In this document: positions 18,401-27,112 of the stretch, one piece after another
Layout: each line of letters begins with the position of its first letter
How positions within the stretch are numbered: the first letter of the stretch is position 1
NCBI GenBank assembly: GCA_902406105.1
Contig: CABPCP010000009.1
Span: forward strand, 1-54,923
Origin: an uncultured Mordavella sp.
GTDB taxonomy: Bacteria > Bacillota > Clostridia > Lachnospirales > Lachnospiraceae
DNA length: 54,923 bases
Direction: 5' to 3'
The notes under the pieces: model-generated
What the model was told of the DNA's origin: nothing
Seen by the model: the letters and a program-made list of their open reading frames with translations, nothing else
Databases searched by the model: none
Position numbers and translations under genes: made by a program

Positions 18401-19500
18401 AAACTTTGGAAGAGAGATGCTTTTTTAATCTGGAAGAAGGAATAGAGATTCCAGAATCTGTTCAGTTTGCGTTGAAATCAGTTATATCCTGTCCAGTGGA
18501 TGTATCGGTATATGCGCCAGATGGCACATTGGTTGCCAAACTTCGTGACGGCGAGGAAAATAATATTTCAAATGAATATGGACAATTTTCCGTTGTTTAT
18601 CGACCGTATTCGGGAGAATACGCAAAAGTGCTCTGTTTTTACAAGGATGCGGATTACAAATTAGAAATAGCAGGGGTTGATAAAGGGCTTGTGAGCTTTG
18701 AGCTTGCGGAGGAAAAAGAAGGAGAAATAACCACATACTCATTTGAAAATCAGGGAATCGAAGCGGGAAATATATTACGGACATCGATTGAACAAATCCG
18801 TGGTGATGGTACAGTGGAGCTAGATATAGACGGAAATGGAGTGACAGAAAATACAATTTATTTAAATAAGAATCCAGAAGAAACTTATCGGCCAGTAGAG
18901 AGCTTAGAATTGAAAGAAACTTTTTTGATATTAGAGACTGGTGGAAGTGCATTAATGGAGGTGAAGATTTCCCCAGATGAAGTGACACGGCAACAGGTTT
19001 TCTGGTTGACTGGGGACGAAAATATTGCAAGAGTGGAAGAAGGGAAAGTTTCCGCAATGTCCAAAGGAATCACAAATATTTATTGTGTATCACAAGACAA
19101 CAGAGATCAGATGGCCGTTTGTAAGGTGATTGTACGGAGTAAAGGGGCTTGTACACATCCTTTGGAAAAAGTAGATGAGAAGAAGCCGGATAGTGAACAT
19201 ACTGGAAATATAGAGTATTGGTATTGTCCAGAGTGTGACCGTTATTATGAAGATGAGAATGGAATGATTGAGACATCGCTGGAGAAAGTGACCTTATCAA
19301 AACTAAGTTCTCAGGAAGGAATGGGAACTAATCCAGATGAACAAGACAATTCGGCGGATAGTGAAGGGATGAGAGAACAACAGCAAACACCGGATACAGG
19401 CGATAAAGGGGTGGAGATATGGCTATTGGTTTGTGCTCTTTCTGGAATTATTATTGCTGGAATAGGAACTGGAAAAATGTGGAGATGGCACGAAAAGTAG
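15409..19500 (+). CDS. Large wall-anchored surface protein with GLUG repeats and Ig-like domain
   Basis: A 1363-aa exported protein. A signal peptide (KKWVKKGIALIVIVALCSG) ends near residue 29. A charged low-complexity spacer (30-95) is followed by GLUG-type repeats at about 230-480 (YVGGVIGY, YIGGIGGY, NTGGIIGS and similar). A long region without recognised motifs, mostly helical in appearance, spans 560-1060. A bacterial Ig-like (BIG2) domain lies at about 1160-1242 and a small Cys/His module (CTHPLEKVD...CPECDRYY) at 1246-1297. The C-terminus has TPDTG (1327-1331), a hydrophobic segment and a basic tail, a non-canonical LPxTG-type sorting signal. The ATG at 15409 has GGAAGG at 15396-15401. 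The gene is clearly richer in A+T and uses different codons from both neighbours, which suggests horizontal acquisition. Ligand unknown. Confidence 0.85.
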   Translation: MKKWVKKGIALIVIVALCSGNFVEIGKAAPGEEIVDNIEDREKENEVESAENEKTQGDKKQEVEDEISDEPSNTVEEKNCENNSELKENVEIPKQRSRVATENEPSFSGGSGTEKDPYLISSEKDLLAFADSVNSQKEEYLTANFVLTDDIYLNDIKNYDSWTQSAPENQWPGVKNFFGTLDGQQHTIYGIYMSSSSDKVGFFSSIDEDTFDDGKITIKNLRLENLFVKGNSYVGGVIGYTDCETEIVNCEVMGTVIGTNGYIGGIGGYFRSGGNKGLTLTSVTNRANVSGKSYIGGIWGSASVGNSMGASTSGNGSEKITIKKCDNYGNIIGESSNTGGIIGSLSRDLNCKGFDLEKLQNFGNIKGANSTGGVCGRVSAFSGGDVSDSLKEFYNSGEISGENYVGGIIGVGAPDTENVYFDNMYNTGKISGASAVGGVIGCSQPAYYGELYVRYSHNTGEIIASGKSAAIVGGIEVKAWVGGTTIVKNCYYKEGTSSQNTYGTASNVSELSPEEFLLESSFSGFDFENVWKMGEKYPTFIWQDGEGSGNSGTSEEDRFIIEKVKEYTSDAVYAQWEEISNSEASEETKFQRYTELFNQYGFLDAKEGIQYLSKTTNERYAYLTLTTDETYCAYNFYDWLHNTGKGAVARGLLIADGLIFNNELSDWTDLSTYIEGDYPGVVKYQDMLYDFMDTASFDVEKMTYISDVSALSEKVTDAGKVYADNLIRRLNKCTNRNELYEALKSNDAIGLYSDVKTQGSDLNTFKLSFTLDETSGFGKFSKAMGYATKTLDIVDMSIQHVEDIIQLDSKLQVYEQYRTFLSEVELAIDLPLEMRLAAKKILKDMEEGAWGEILDFASDLINQTSITSTISDTILETAIGQTGAATLNEFLLVLKIEAYFVNQIMDVGKLVQGVAYVEGYSTLSSHYREKLEESKKNFLTDQSAENAWDFYDNYSLLYMLRVKGEEAYLNMCKIEGLINIFTDCGYSEKEEVVKETIQTLEERCFFNLEEGIEIPESVQFALKSVISCPVDVSVYAPDGTLVAKLRDGEENNISNEYGQFSVVYRPYSGEYAKVLCFYKDADYKLEIAGVDKGLVSFELAEEKEGEITTYSFENQGIEAGNILRTSIEQIRGDGTVELDIDGNGVTENTIYLNKNPEETYRPVESLELKETFLILETGGSALMEVKISPDEVTRQQVFWLTGDENIARVEEGKVSAMSKGITNIYCVSQDNRDQMAVCKVIVRSKGACTHPLEKVDEKKPDSEHTGNIEYWYCPECDRYYEDENGMIETSLEKVTLSKLSSQEGMGTNPDEQDNSADSEGMREQQQTPDTGDKGVEIWLLVCALSGIIIAGIGTGKMWRWHEK

Positions 19501-19560
19501 ATCTGCACAAATACGTTTTGTTTTTTGGTGTTTAAAAGTTCAAAAAGATTAGGAAAACCC

Positions 19561-19589
19561 TTGAATTTCTGCAAAAGAAGTGCTATACT
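19561..19589 (+). promoter_or_regulatory. Promoter of the rimP-nusA-infB operon
   Basis: TTGAAT (19561-19566), a 17-base spacer and TATACT (19584-19589). Confidence 0.8.
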
Positions 19590-19615
19590 AACCTACAGTT
19601 ACATAGAAATCCGGC

Positions 19616-19643
19616 AGAAGAGTGAACGAAAGTTCACTCTTCT
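19616..19643 (+). promoter_or_regulatory. Leader hairpin before rimP
   Basis: A perfect 12-bp stem with a GAAA tetraloop, AGAAGAGTGAAC-GAAA-GTTCACTCTTCT, lies about 20 bases after the predicted start of transcription and nine bases before the AAGGAGG of rimP. It has no T-run, so it is more likely a stability or regulatory element than a terminator. Confidence 0.75.
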
Positions 19644-19667
19644 TTGTTGGTAAGGAGGAATTTTACA

Positions 19668-20135
19668 TTGTCTAAAAGAGAAGTTTACGAGCAGAAAACA
19701 GAACAGCTTCTGCAGCCCATTGTGGATGAATATGGATTTGAGCTTGTAGATGTGGAGTATGTCAAGGAGGGGAGTACCTGGTACCTCCGGTCCTACATTG
19801 ATAAAACCGGAGGAATCAGCATCGATGATTGTGAGAAGGTCAGCAGAAGACTTTCGGATCTTTTGGATCAGGAAGATTTTATCGAAGACGCCTACATCAT
19901 GGAAGTGAGTTCCCCAGGGCTTGGCCGTCCTTTGAAGAAGGAGAAGGACTTCAAGAGGAGCCTGGGAGAAGAAGTAGAGGTCAAGACTTACCGCATGATC
20001 GACAAACAGAAAGAATTTACCGGAATCTTAAAAGATTACGATGAAGATACAGTAACCATTACGCTTGCAGACGAGACGGAAAAAACATTTGACAAAGGCG
20101 ATATCGCTTTGATCCGCCTGGCGTTTGATTTTTAG
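19668..20135 (+). CDS. rimP: Ribosome maturation factor RimP
   Basis: Helps assemble the 30S subunit, acting early on the S12 region. At 155 aa it has the usual size. The N-terminal alpha/beta domain (GFELVDVEYVKEG, then ISIDDCEKVSRRLSDLLD) and the PGLGRPLKKEKDF motif are intact, with an SH3-like C-terminal domain after residue 85. TTG 19668 is used, nine bases from AAGGAGG; an upstream in-frame codon would overlap the leader hairpin. First gene of the classic nusA-infB operon. Confidence 0.95.
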   Translation: MSKREVYEQKTEQLLQPIVDEYGFELVDVEYVKEGSTWYLRSYIDKTGGISIDDCEKVSRRLSDLLDQEDFIEDAYIMEVSSPGLGRPLKKEKDFKRSLGEEVEVKTYRMIDKQKEFTGILKDYDEDTVTITLADETEKTFDKGDIALIRLAFDF

Positions 20136-20153
20136 ATTAAGGAGGAGAAACGA

Positions 20154-21398
20154 ATGAATACGGAATTACTGGAAGCATTGAACCTATTGGAGAAGGAGAA
20201 AGACATCAGCAAAGAGACTCTGCTGGACGCGATCGAGAATTCTCTTTTAAATGCCTGTAAGAACCATTTTGGGAAAGCCGACAATATCAAATTGATCATG
20301 GACCGGGAGACCTGCGACTACCAGCTCTACGCCGAGAAAGAGGTGGTAGAAGAAGTGGAAGACAAATTGGAGCAGATCAGCCTGGAAGAGGCAAAAGAGA
20401 TCGATAGTACTTATGAGATCGGCGATATCGTGCGGATCCCTATTGAATCTAAATCCTTTGGACGTATCGCGACCCAGAACGCGAAGAACCTGATCCTGCA
20501 GAAGATCCGGGAAGAAGAGCGCAAGGTGATCTACGATCAGTATTTTGAGAAAGAAAAAGATATCGTGACGGGAATCGTACAGCGCTATGTGGGGAGAAAC
20601 ATCAGCATCAACCTGGGTAAGGCAGACGCCATGCTGACAGAAAACGAGCAGGTAAAAGGAGAGGTGTTTAAGCCGACAGAGAGGATCAAACTGTATGTGG
20701 TAGAAGTAAAGAACACCACAAAAGGGCCAAAGATCTTAGTGTCCCGTACTCATCCGGAATTGGTAAAGCGTCTGTTTGAATCAGAGGTGACGGAAGTCAG
20801 AGACGGGATTGTGGAGATCAAGAGCATTGCCAGAGAGGCTGGAAGCAGGACCAAGATCGCGGTATGGTCCAACGACCCGGATGTGGATCCGGTAGGCGCA
20901 TGTGTGGGAATGAATGGAGCCAGAGTCAATGCCATCGTCAATGAATTGCGGGGAGAGAAGATCGACATCATCAATTGGAGCGATAACCCGGCGATCCTGA
21001 TCGAGAACGCGTTAAGCCCGGCGAAGGTCATCTCTGTTATGGCAGACCCGGATGAGAAGACGGCAAGCGTTATCGTGCCGGACTACCAGCTTTCACTTGC
21101 TATCGGCAAAGAAGGACAGAACGCCAGACTGGCCGCGAGGCTGACAGGATATAAGATCGACATCAAGAGCGAGACTCAGGCGATCGAATCTGGAGAACTG
21201 CCGGAGAACTATATGGAGATGAGCGAAGGCGTGTTTGAGGAAGAAATGTATGAAGAAGACTACGATGAGTCTTACGAGGATGAATCTTACGAAGAAGGGG
21301 CTTACGAAGAAGGCTATGATGAGTCTTATGAGGAAGCGCCGGAAGATGCCGTTTATGACGGGGAAGCAGATGGAGAGCAGGAGTCAGAAGAGGAATAA
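20154..21398 (+). CDS. nusA: Transcription termination/antitermination factor NusA
   Basis: Binds RNA polymerase and nascent RNA to control pausing, termination and antitermination. It is 414 aa: the N-terminal polymerase-binding domain (1-130), S1 domain (about 135-200, with [20 protein letters not shown]), and two KH domains (about 205-345, with [18 protein letters not shown] and [18 protein letters not shown]). The C-terminal 55-60 residues are a strongly acidic, Tyr-rich repeat tail (SYEDESYEE and similar) in place of the repeats of proteobacterial NusA. The start has AAGGAGGAG upstream. Confidence 0.97.
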   Translation: MNTELLEALNLLEKEKDISKETLLDAIENSLLNACKNHFGKADNIKLIMDRETCDYQLYAEKEVVEEVEDKLEQISLEEAKEIDSTYEIGDIVRIPIESKSFGRIATQNAKNLILQKIREEERKVIYDQYFEKEKDIVTGIVQRYVGRNISINLGKADAMLTENEQVKGEVFKPTERIKLYVVEVKNTTKGPKILVSRTHPELVKRLFESEVTEVRDGIVEIKSIAREAGSRTKIAVWSNDPDVDPVGACVGMNGARVNAIVNELRGEKIDIINWSDNPAILIENALSPAKVISVMADPDEKTASVIVPDYQLSLAIGKEGQNARLAARLTGYKIDIKSETQAIESGELPENYMEMSEGVFEEEMYEEDYDESYEDESYEEGAYEEGYDESYEEAPEDAVYDGEADGEQESEEE

Positions 21399-21407
21399 GG
21401 TGATCAT

Positions 21408-21686
21408 TTGAGTAAAAATAAAAAGATACCGTTGCGGAAATGCGTGGGTTGTCAGGAAATGCGCAGCAAAAAAGAGATGATCCGGGTCATTCGCACATCT
21501 GAGCAGGAGTTCCTGCTGGATGCTACCGGAAAGAAAAATGGCCGGGGAGCTTATCTGTGTCCCAACCGAGAGTGCCTGGAAAAAGCAAGGAAATGCAAAG
21601 GCTTGGAGCGATCCTTTGGCCAGGCGATCCCGCCGGAGGTATATGAATCCCTGGAAAAGGAGATGGAATGTCTTGAGTCAGAATAA
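21408..21686 (+). CDS. ylxR: YlxR family RNA-binding protein
   Basis: A 92-aa protein with the YlxR (DUF448) signature RKCVGCQEMRSKKEMIRVIR and the GRGAYLC motif. The family fold resembles RNA-binding proteins; a Bacillus homologue has been linked to RNase P and to gene regulation. The TTG start follows AAGGTGA and the gene lies nine bases after nusA. It overlaps the next gene by 14 bases. Confidence 0.88.
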   Translation: MSKNKKIPLRKCVGCQEMRSKKEMIRVIRTSEQEFLLDATGKKNGRGAYLCPNRECLEKARKCKGLERSFGQAIPPEVYESLEKEMECLESE

Positions 21687-21996
21687 GGCGCTGTCATTGA
21701 TCGGTCTGGCTGTGAAGGCCGGGAAAGTGGCAAGCGGAGAGTTCTGCACAGAGAAAGAGGTAAAATCCGGCCGGGCCGCGCTGGTGATCGTAGCCGGGGA
21801 CGCCTCCGGGAATACGAAGAAGAAATTCCAGAATATGTGCAGTTTTTATAGAGTACCAATCTATTTTTATAAAGATAAAGATACCTTGGGCCATGCAATG
21901 GGAAAAGAGTTCCGGGCATCCCTTGCGGTGACGGATGAGGGGTTTGCAAAAGGAATCAGGAAACATTTGGACACAGAAGAGAATACAATTGCATAA
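21673..21996 (+). CDS. ylxQ: L7Ae-like RNA-binding protein (YlxQ)
   Basis: A 107-aa protein of the L7Ae/L30e/Gadd45 fold, which binds kink-turn RNA. Characteristic features are [15 protein letters not shown] near the N-terminus and [20 protein letters not shown] 21673 gives [13 protein letters not shown] and has AAGGAG at 21657-21662; it lies within the end of ylxR, so the two are probably coupled. It ends directly at the infB ribosome site. Confidence 0.85.
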   Translation: MSQNKALSLIGLAVKAGKVASGEFCTEKEVKSGRAALVIVAGDASGNTKKKFQNMCSFYRVPIYFYKDKDTLGHAMGKEFRASLAVTDEGFAKGIRKHLDTEENTIA

Positions 21997-22010
21997 TGGA
22001 GGTAGTGTGT

Positions 22011-24812
22011 ATGTCGAAGATGAAAGTATACGAGTTAGCGAAAGAATTAGATGTTCCAAGCAAGGAACTGGTAGAGTTCCTTGCGGGGAAGAAGATAGAA
22101 GTGAAAAATCATATGAGCTCTCTGGAAGAAGAGGAAGTAAAGATGGTAAAAGCCGCCTTTAACAAAAGCGGGGCAGAGGAGGAAAAGTCTTCGGAGAAGG
22201 CAGAGAAACCCGCGGGGGAAACGCCAAAGAAGAAGAATATCGTCCATGTCTTCCGTCCGCAGAACACCCAGAATGGAGCGCGTCAGGGAAGACGTCCGGC
22301 AGGAGGCGGCAAGTCTGGGATCTCCCAGGGAAGACCTATGCAGGTAAATAACGGCCGTCCGGCGAAACCGCAGAACCGTCCGGGACAGCCGGGCCGTCCC
22401 GCGGCGGAAAAAGGGCAGGCGCCTGTGCGTTCAACGGAAAAATCTGTGGCGAAGGCATTTGAGAAAGCGCTTGAGAAAAAGCAGCCGAAGACGGCGGAAC
22501 AGGAAGCGGCGCCAAAGGTTCAGACCCAGCAGCCGGTGAAAACTCAGGCGGATCACAGCCCCAAGCCGGCGCAGAGCAGCCGTCCATCTGAGCAGCCTCA
22601 GGGAAGAGCCGTAAACGCAAGCGAGAAGAATAGCAGCGGAAGAAGCGCCGCGGATAGAAACGGCGGCGAGCGCGGAAACGCGGAGAGACCTGCCGGCGAA
22701 AGAGGAAGGAACGACCGGAATTCCGGCGAAAGAGGCCAGAGCAGAGGCGGCGACAGAAACCAGAATCGAAACTTTGGCGAAAGAGGCCAGAGCAGGGGCG
22801 GTGAGAGAGGCCAGAACCGTTCCGGCGGACATGGAGAAAGGCGGAACAATGAAGGAAGACGGAACCAGGGAAGCATCCCGGCTCCGGAGACGCCGGCTCA
22901 GAAACCGCAGAGAAGCAAAGGCAAAGGGAAAGACGATTATAAGAAAAAAGAGTACCGCCGTGAGGAAGAAGATCGCAAGCCAAAGGGAAAGAAGCAGAAG
23001 GCAGAGCCAAAGCCGCAGCTTCAGAAACCCCAGCCGAAAGCCCAGAAGCAGGAGGAAGAAATCAAATCCATTACGATTCCTGAAGTCCTTACTATCAAGG
23101 ATCTGGCAGATAAGATGAAGGTGGTACCTTCTGTGATCGTGAAGAAACTCTTTATGCAGGGCAAGATCGTGACGGTAAACCAGGAGATTGATTATGAAAC
23201 CGCGGAAGAGATCGCGCTGGAATTCGATATCCTCTGCGAGAAAGAAGAAGTGGTGGATGTGATCGAAGAACTTCTGAAAGAGGAAGAAGAGGATGAAAAG
23301 AAACTGAAGAAACGTCCTCCGGTTGTCTGTGTCATGGGCCATGTAGACCATGGTAAGACTTCCCTTTTGGATGCGATCCGCCATACCAATGTGATCGGCG
23401 GAGAGGCCGGCGGTATCACCCAGCATATCGGCGCTTACGTGGTAGAGAGAAACGGGGAGAAGATCACCTTCCTGGATACACCGGGCCATGAAGCCTTTAC
23501 AGCGATGCGTATGCGGGGAGCCAGCTCTACAGATATCGCTATTCTGGTAGTAGCGGCGGACGACGGCGTGATGCCGCAGACCATTGAAGCGATCAACCAT
23601 GCCAAAGCGGCGGGTGTAGAGATCATCGTGGCAGTGAATAAGATTGATAAGCCAAGCGCCAATGTAGAGCGGGTAAAACAGGAACTGACCGAGTATGAGC
23701 TGATTCCGGAAGACTGGGGAGGAAGCACCATTTTTGTACCGGTATCCGCAAAGACCGGAGAAGGTCTGGATGAGTTGATGGAGATGATTCTTCTGACCGC
23801 GGAGGTTATGGAATTAAAAGCCAACCCAAATCGGCGGGCAAGAGGACTTGTGCTGGAAGCTGAGCTGGATAAAGGAAGAGGTCCTGTGGCGACAGTGCTG
23901 GTACAGAAAGGAACCCTGCGTATCGGCGATGCGGTGGCGGCAGGAGCGGCTCACGGCAAGGTCAGAGCTATGATGGACGACAAAGGGCGCCGAGTGAAAG
24001 AGGCCGGACCGTCTATGCCGGTAGAGATCCTGGGACTGAACGATGTGCCAAATGCGGGGGAAGTACTGGTAGGCTGCGGAAATGACAAAGAAGCCAGAAG
24101 CTTCGCTGAGACCTTTATTTCTCAGAGCAAAGTAAAACTTCTGGAAGAGACAAAGACGAAACTTTCTCTGGATGACTTGTTTACTCAGATCCAGGAAGGA
24201 AACTTAAAAGAACTGGGCATTGTAGTGAAAGCAGATGTGCAGGGGTCTGTCGAGGCCATTAAGCAGAGCCTTCTGAAGCTGTCCAACGATGAAGTAGTGG
24301 TGAAGATCATCCATGGCGGCGTCGGAGCGATCAATGAGTCAGACGTGAGCCTGGCCTCCGCTTCCAACGCGATCATTATCGGATTCAATGTGCGGCCGGA
24401 TGCTACAGCCAAAGAAACCGCGGAACGAGAAGGAGTGGATATCCGTCTGTACCGGGTAATCTACAATGCCATTGAAGATGTGGAAGCGGCTATGAAGGGT
24501 ATGTTAGACCCGGTATTCGAGGAGAAGGTTCTGGGCCATGCGGAAGTGCGCCAGCTGTTCAAGGCTTCCGGCGTTGGTACGATCGCGGGATCCTATGTGC
24601 TGGACGGAACTTTTGAGAGAGATTGTTCCGCACGGATCATCCGGGATGGTATCGTGGTCTACGAAGGCTCTCTTGCTTCGCTGAAGCGGTTCAAAGACGA
24701 TGTGAAAGAAGTGCGGGCAGGATATGAATGCGGATTCGTATTCGCAAACTTTAATGATGTGAAGGAAGGCGACCAGGTGGAAGCGTTCAAGATGGTGGAA
24801 GTTCCAAGATAG
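22011..24812 (+). CDS. infB: Translation initiation factor IF-2
   Basis: GTPase that brings initiator tRNA to the 30S subunit and promotes subunit joining. It is 933 aa: IF2_N domain at 1-50 ([20 protein letters not shown]), a long disordered linker, a second IF2_N domain near 345-395, the GTPase domain with GHVDHGKT (about 443-450), DTPGHE and NKIDKP, then the beta-barrel and C-terminal initiator-tRNA domains. The linker at about 215-290 is rich in Arg-Gly ([19 protein letters not shown]) and its DNA contains matching short repeats. ATG 22011 is seven bases from GGAGGT; the ATG at 21996 would overlap that site. Confidence 0.97.
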   Translation: MSKMKVYELAKELDVPSKELVEFLAGKKIEVKNHMSSLEEEEVKMVKAAFNKSGAEEEKSSEKAEKPAGETPKKKNIVHVFRPQNTQNGARQGRRPAGGGKSGISQGRPMQVNNGRPAKPQNRPGQPGRPAAEKGQAPVRSTEKSVAKAFEKALEKKQPKTAEQEAAPKVQTQQPVKTQADHSPKPAQSSRPSEQPQGRAVNASEKNSSGRSAADRNGGERGNAERPAGERGRNDRNSGERGQSRGGDRNQNRNFGERGQSRGGERGQNRSGGHGERRNNEGRRNQGSIPAPETPAQKPQRSKGKGKDDYKKKEYRREEEDRKPKGKKQKAEPKPQLQKPQPKAQKQEEEIKSITIPEVLTIKDLADKMKVVPSVIVKKLFMQGKIVTVNQEIDYETAEEIALEFDILCEKEEVVDVIEELLKEEEEDEKKLKKRPPVVCVMGHVDHGKTSLLDAIRHTNVIGGEAGGITQHIGAYVVERNGEKITFLDTPGHEAFTAMRMRGASSTDIAILVVAADDGVMPQTIEAINHAKAAGVEIIVAVNKIDKPSANVERVKQELTEYELIPEDWGGSTIFVPVSAKTGEGLDELMEMILLTAEVMELKANPNRRARGLVLEAELDKGRGPVATVLVQKGTLRIGDAVAAGAAHGKVRAMMDDKGRRVKEAGPSMPVEILGLNDVPNAGEVLVGCGNDKEARSFAETFISQSKVKLLEETKTKLSLDDLFTQIQEGNLKELGIVVKADVQGSVEAIKQSLLKLSNDEVVVKIIHGGVGAINESDVSLASASNAIIIGFNVRPDATAKETAEREGVDIRLYRVIYNAIEDVEAAMKGMLDPVFEEKVLGHAEVRQLFKASGVGTIAGSYVLDGTFERDCSARIIRDGIVVYEGSLASLKRFKDDVKEVRAGYECGFVFANFNDVKEGDQVEAFKMVEVPR

Positions 24813-24872
24813 TCTTGGATCTGAAACGGCCTTTCAAAATCCTCCTGCTTTGAAAAGAAAGAAGGAAGAAAA

Positions 24873-25256
24873 TTGCGGAAAAGAAGTATTAAGAACACTA
24901 GAGTGAATGTAGAAGTCCAGCGGGAATTAAGCAGCATTATCCGGGGCGGCCTGAAAGACCCAAGGGTTGCCCCATGGACGTCTGTGGTGGCCGCGGAGGT
25001 GGCCCCGGATTTAAAGACATGCAAGGCGTATATCAGTGTGCTGGGAGATGAGAAGGCCCAGAAGGAGACGATACAGGGATTAGAAAGCGCGGAAGGGTAT
25101 ATCCGCCGGGAACTGGCACGGACTTTGAATATGCGCAATACACCGGAAATTCATTTCATACTGGACCAATCCATTGAATATGGTGTAAATATGTCTAAAA
25201 AGATAGAAGAAGTAACTGGCCAAATGGAGACGGAAGGTGAAAAAGATGCTCAATAG
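24873..25256 (+). CDS. rbfA: Ribosome-binding factor A
   Basis: Cold-shock and 30S maturation factor that binds near helix 1 of 16S rRNA. It is 127 aa with a KH-type fold; recognisable parts are NVEVQRELSSIIRGGLKDPR and the C-terminal RTLNMRNTPEIHFILDQS. The TTG start follows AAGGAAG. It overlaps the following DHH phosphoesterase gene by 11 bases. Confidence 0.95.
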   Translation: MRKRSIKNTRVNVEVQRELSSIIRGGLKDPRVAPWTSVVAAEVAPDLKTCKAYISVLGDEKAQKETIQGLESAEGYIRRELARTLNMRNTPEIHFILDQSIEYGVNMSKKIEEVTGQMETEGEKDAQ

Positions 25257-26199
25257 AATGATCGCGCAGGCAAATACTATCGCCATTGGAGGCCACGAGA
25301 GGCCGGATGGGGACTGTACCGGTTCTTGTATGGGATTATATCTTTATATCCTGGAAAATTACAGCGGGAAGACGGTGGACATTTATCTGGAACAGATTCC
25401 CAGGTCCTACCAGTTTCTGAAATGTTCCGGGGAGATCCGACATGAGGCTCCAAAGGATCAAAAGTATGATCTGTTCATTTGTCTGGACTGTGGAGATAAG
25501 GAAAGACTTGGATTCTCACAGACTCTTTTTGAACAGGCGGCCCATACGCTTTGTGTGGATCACCATATCAGCAATAAAGGCTTCGGGGAAGAAAATTATG
25601 TGGTCCCCGATGCGAGTTCCACATCAGAATTGATCTATGATCTGATCGACAAGGAGAAGATCACGCTTCCTGTAGCGGAGGCTCTGTATCTTGGGATCGT
25701 CCATGACACCGGAGTGTTCCAGTACTCCTGCGCCTCGCCGGCCACTCTGCGGGCGGCGGCGGATCTGATGGAACGGGGAGTGGATGCGCCTGCCTTGATC
25801 CGCAAGACCTATGTAGAAAAGAGCTATGCCCAGAACCAGGTGCTGGGGCGGGCGCTGATGGAGAGTATTCTTTTCATGGATGGAAGATGTATCGCCTCTT
25901 ATATCCGCAGGCGGGAGATGGAATTCTATGGCGTAGAGCCCAAAGCTTTGGATGGGATTGTCAGCCATCTTAGGGATACCAAAGGAGTAGAAGTCGCCGT
26001 TTTCATGTATGAGCTGAAACCCAGTGTCTATAAAGTCAGCCTGCGTTCGAAAGAACAGGTGGATGTAAGCAGGATAGCTCAGTATCTGGGCGGCGGCGGC
26101 CATAAAAGAGCAGCCGGTTTCACTATGGCCGGGACCCCTCATGACGTGCTCAACAATCTGTCGGGCCTGATCGAGGATCAGCTGGGGGAACCGGTATGA
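25246..26199 (+). CDS. nrnA: DHH family nanoRNase / pAp phosphatase (NrnA)
   Basis: Degrades very short RNAs and dephosphorylates 3',5'-pAp. It is 317 aa. The DHH domain shows GGHERPDGDCTGS (metal-binding His and Asp residues), LDCGDKERLG and VDHHISN; the DHHA1 domain ends with GGGGHKRAAGF. ATG 25246 follows GGAAGG by eight bases; a GTG at 25237 in frame overlaps that site. The position between rbfA and truB is the usual one in Clostridia and Bacilli. The stop overlaps truB (ATGA). Confidence 0.9.
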   Translation: MLNRMIAQANTIAIGGHERPDGDCTGSCMGLYLYILENYSGKTVDIYLEQIPRSYQFLKCSGEIRHEAPKDQKYDLFICLDCGDKERLGFSQTLFEQAAHTLCVDHHISNKGFGEENYVVPDASSTSELIYDLIDKEKITLPVAEALYLGIVHDTGVFQYSCASPATLRAAADLMERGVDAPALIRKTYVEKSYAQNQVLGRALMESILFMDGRCIASYIRRREMEFYGVEPKALDGIVSHLRDTKGVEVAVFMYELKPSVYKVSLRSKEQVDVSRIAQYLGGGGHKRAAGFTMAGTPHDVLNNLSGLIEDQLGEPV

Positions 26200-27101
26200 T
26201 CAATGGGATTTTGAATGTTTATAAAGAGAAAGGCTTCACCTCCCATGATGTGGTGGCTAAGCTGAGGGGAATCACAGGTCAGAGAAAGATCGGCCATACG
26301 GGAACGCTGGACCCGGAGGCTGAAGGGGTCCTTCCCATCTGTCTTGGCCGGGCCACAAAGGTATGCGAGCTTTTGACAGATCAGGACAAGACCTATGAGG
26401 CGGTGCTTCTTCTGGGAGTGCGGACAGATACGCAGGATACAGCCGGAACAGTGCTGGAAGAAGGAGATGCCTCAGCCGTAACTGAGGAAAGACTGAAAGA
26501 GACGGTGAAGAATTACATAGGAGACTATGATCAGATTCCACCCATGTATTCGGCGCTGAAAGTAAATGGTAAAAAGCTTTATGAACTTGCCAGAGAAGGA
26601 AAGACGGTAGAACGTAAGGCGCGCAGGGTGAGGATCCATGAGATAGAGATTCTGGATATCCATTTTCCAAGGATAAGGATGAGAGTCAACTGTTCCAAGG
26701 GAACCTATATCAGAACCTTATGCGATGACATCGGGAGAGAGCTTGGATGTTTTGGATGTATGGAATCCCTGGTGCGGACAAAGGCAGGACCTTTTGAAAA
26801 GAGCGGCGCCCATACGCTGGAAGAAATCGAGCAGAGGCAGAAACAGGGAACCCTGGGAGAAATCTTAAGATCTATTGATTCTCTGTTCCAGGAATATCCC
26901 GCCGTGTATGTGGAAGCCAGGTGGGAGAAGCTGGCGCTTAATGGGAACCGTCTCCGCCGGGGAATGATCCGGACAGAAGGGCGCGCGGAAGATGGAGAAC
27001 GGGTCAGGCTGTATAATGAAAAAGGAGATTTCCTTGCCTTGTATGGTTACCAGAAAAAGACACAAGAATATAAAGCAGTAAAAATGTTTTGCGGCAGCTG
27101 A
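26196..27101 (+). CDS. truB: tRNA pseudouridine(55) synthase
   Basis: Makes pseudouridine 55 in the T-loop of tRNAs. It is 301 aa. The catalytic Asp39 lies in IGHTGTLDPEAEGVLP. Other family motifs are the Tyr of KTYEA, and CSKGTYIRTLCDDIG; a C-terminal PUA-like part follows. Its ATG overlaps the nrnA stop codon, so translation is coupled. Confidence 0.96.
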   Translation: MINGILNVYKEKGFTSHDVVAKLRGITGQRKIGHTGTLDPEAEGVLPICLGRATKVCELLTDQDKTYEAVLLLGVRTDTQDTAGTVLEEGDASAVTEERLKETVKNYIGDYDQIPPMYSALKVNGKKLYELAREGKTVERKARRVRIHEIEILDIHFPRIRMRVNCSKGTYIRTLCDDIGRELGCFGCMESLVRTKAGPFEKSGAHTLEEIEQRQKQGTLGEILRSIDSLFQEYPAVYVEARWEKLALNGNRLRRGMIRTEGRAEDGERVRLYNEKGDFLALYGYQKKTQEYKAVKMFCGS

Positions 27102-27112
27102 AGGGATTAATT

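Noticed and set aside
22431..23600. 389-residue open frame on the - strand opposite infB
   Set aside because: Its low-complexity Leu/Phe/Ser sequence mirrors the repetitive linker of IF-2; no start signals.
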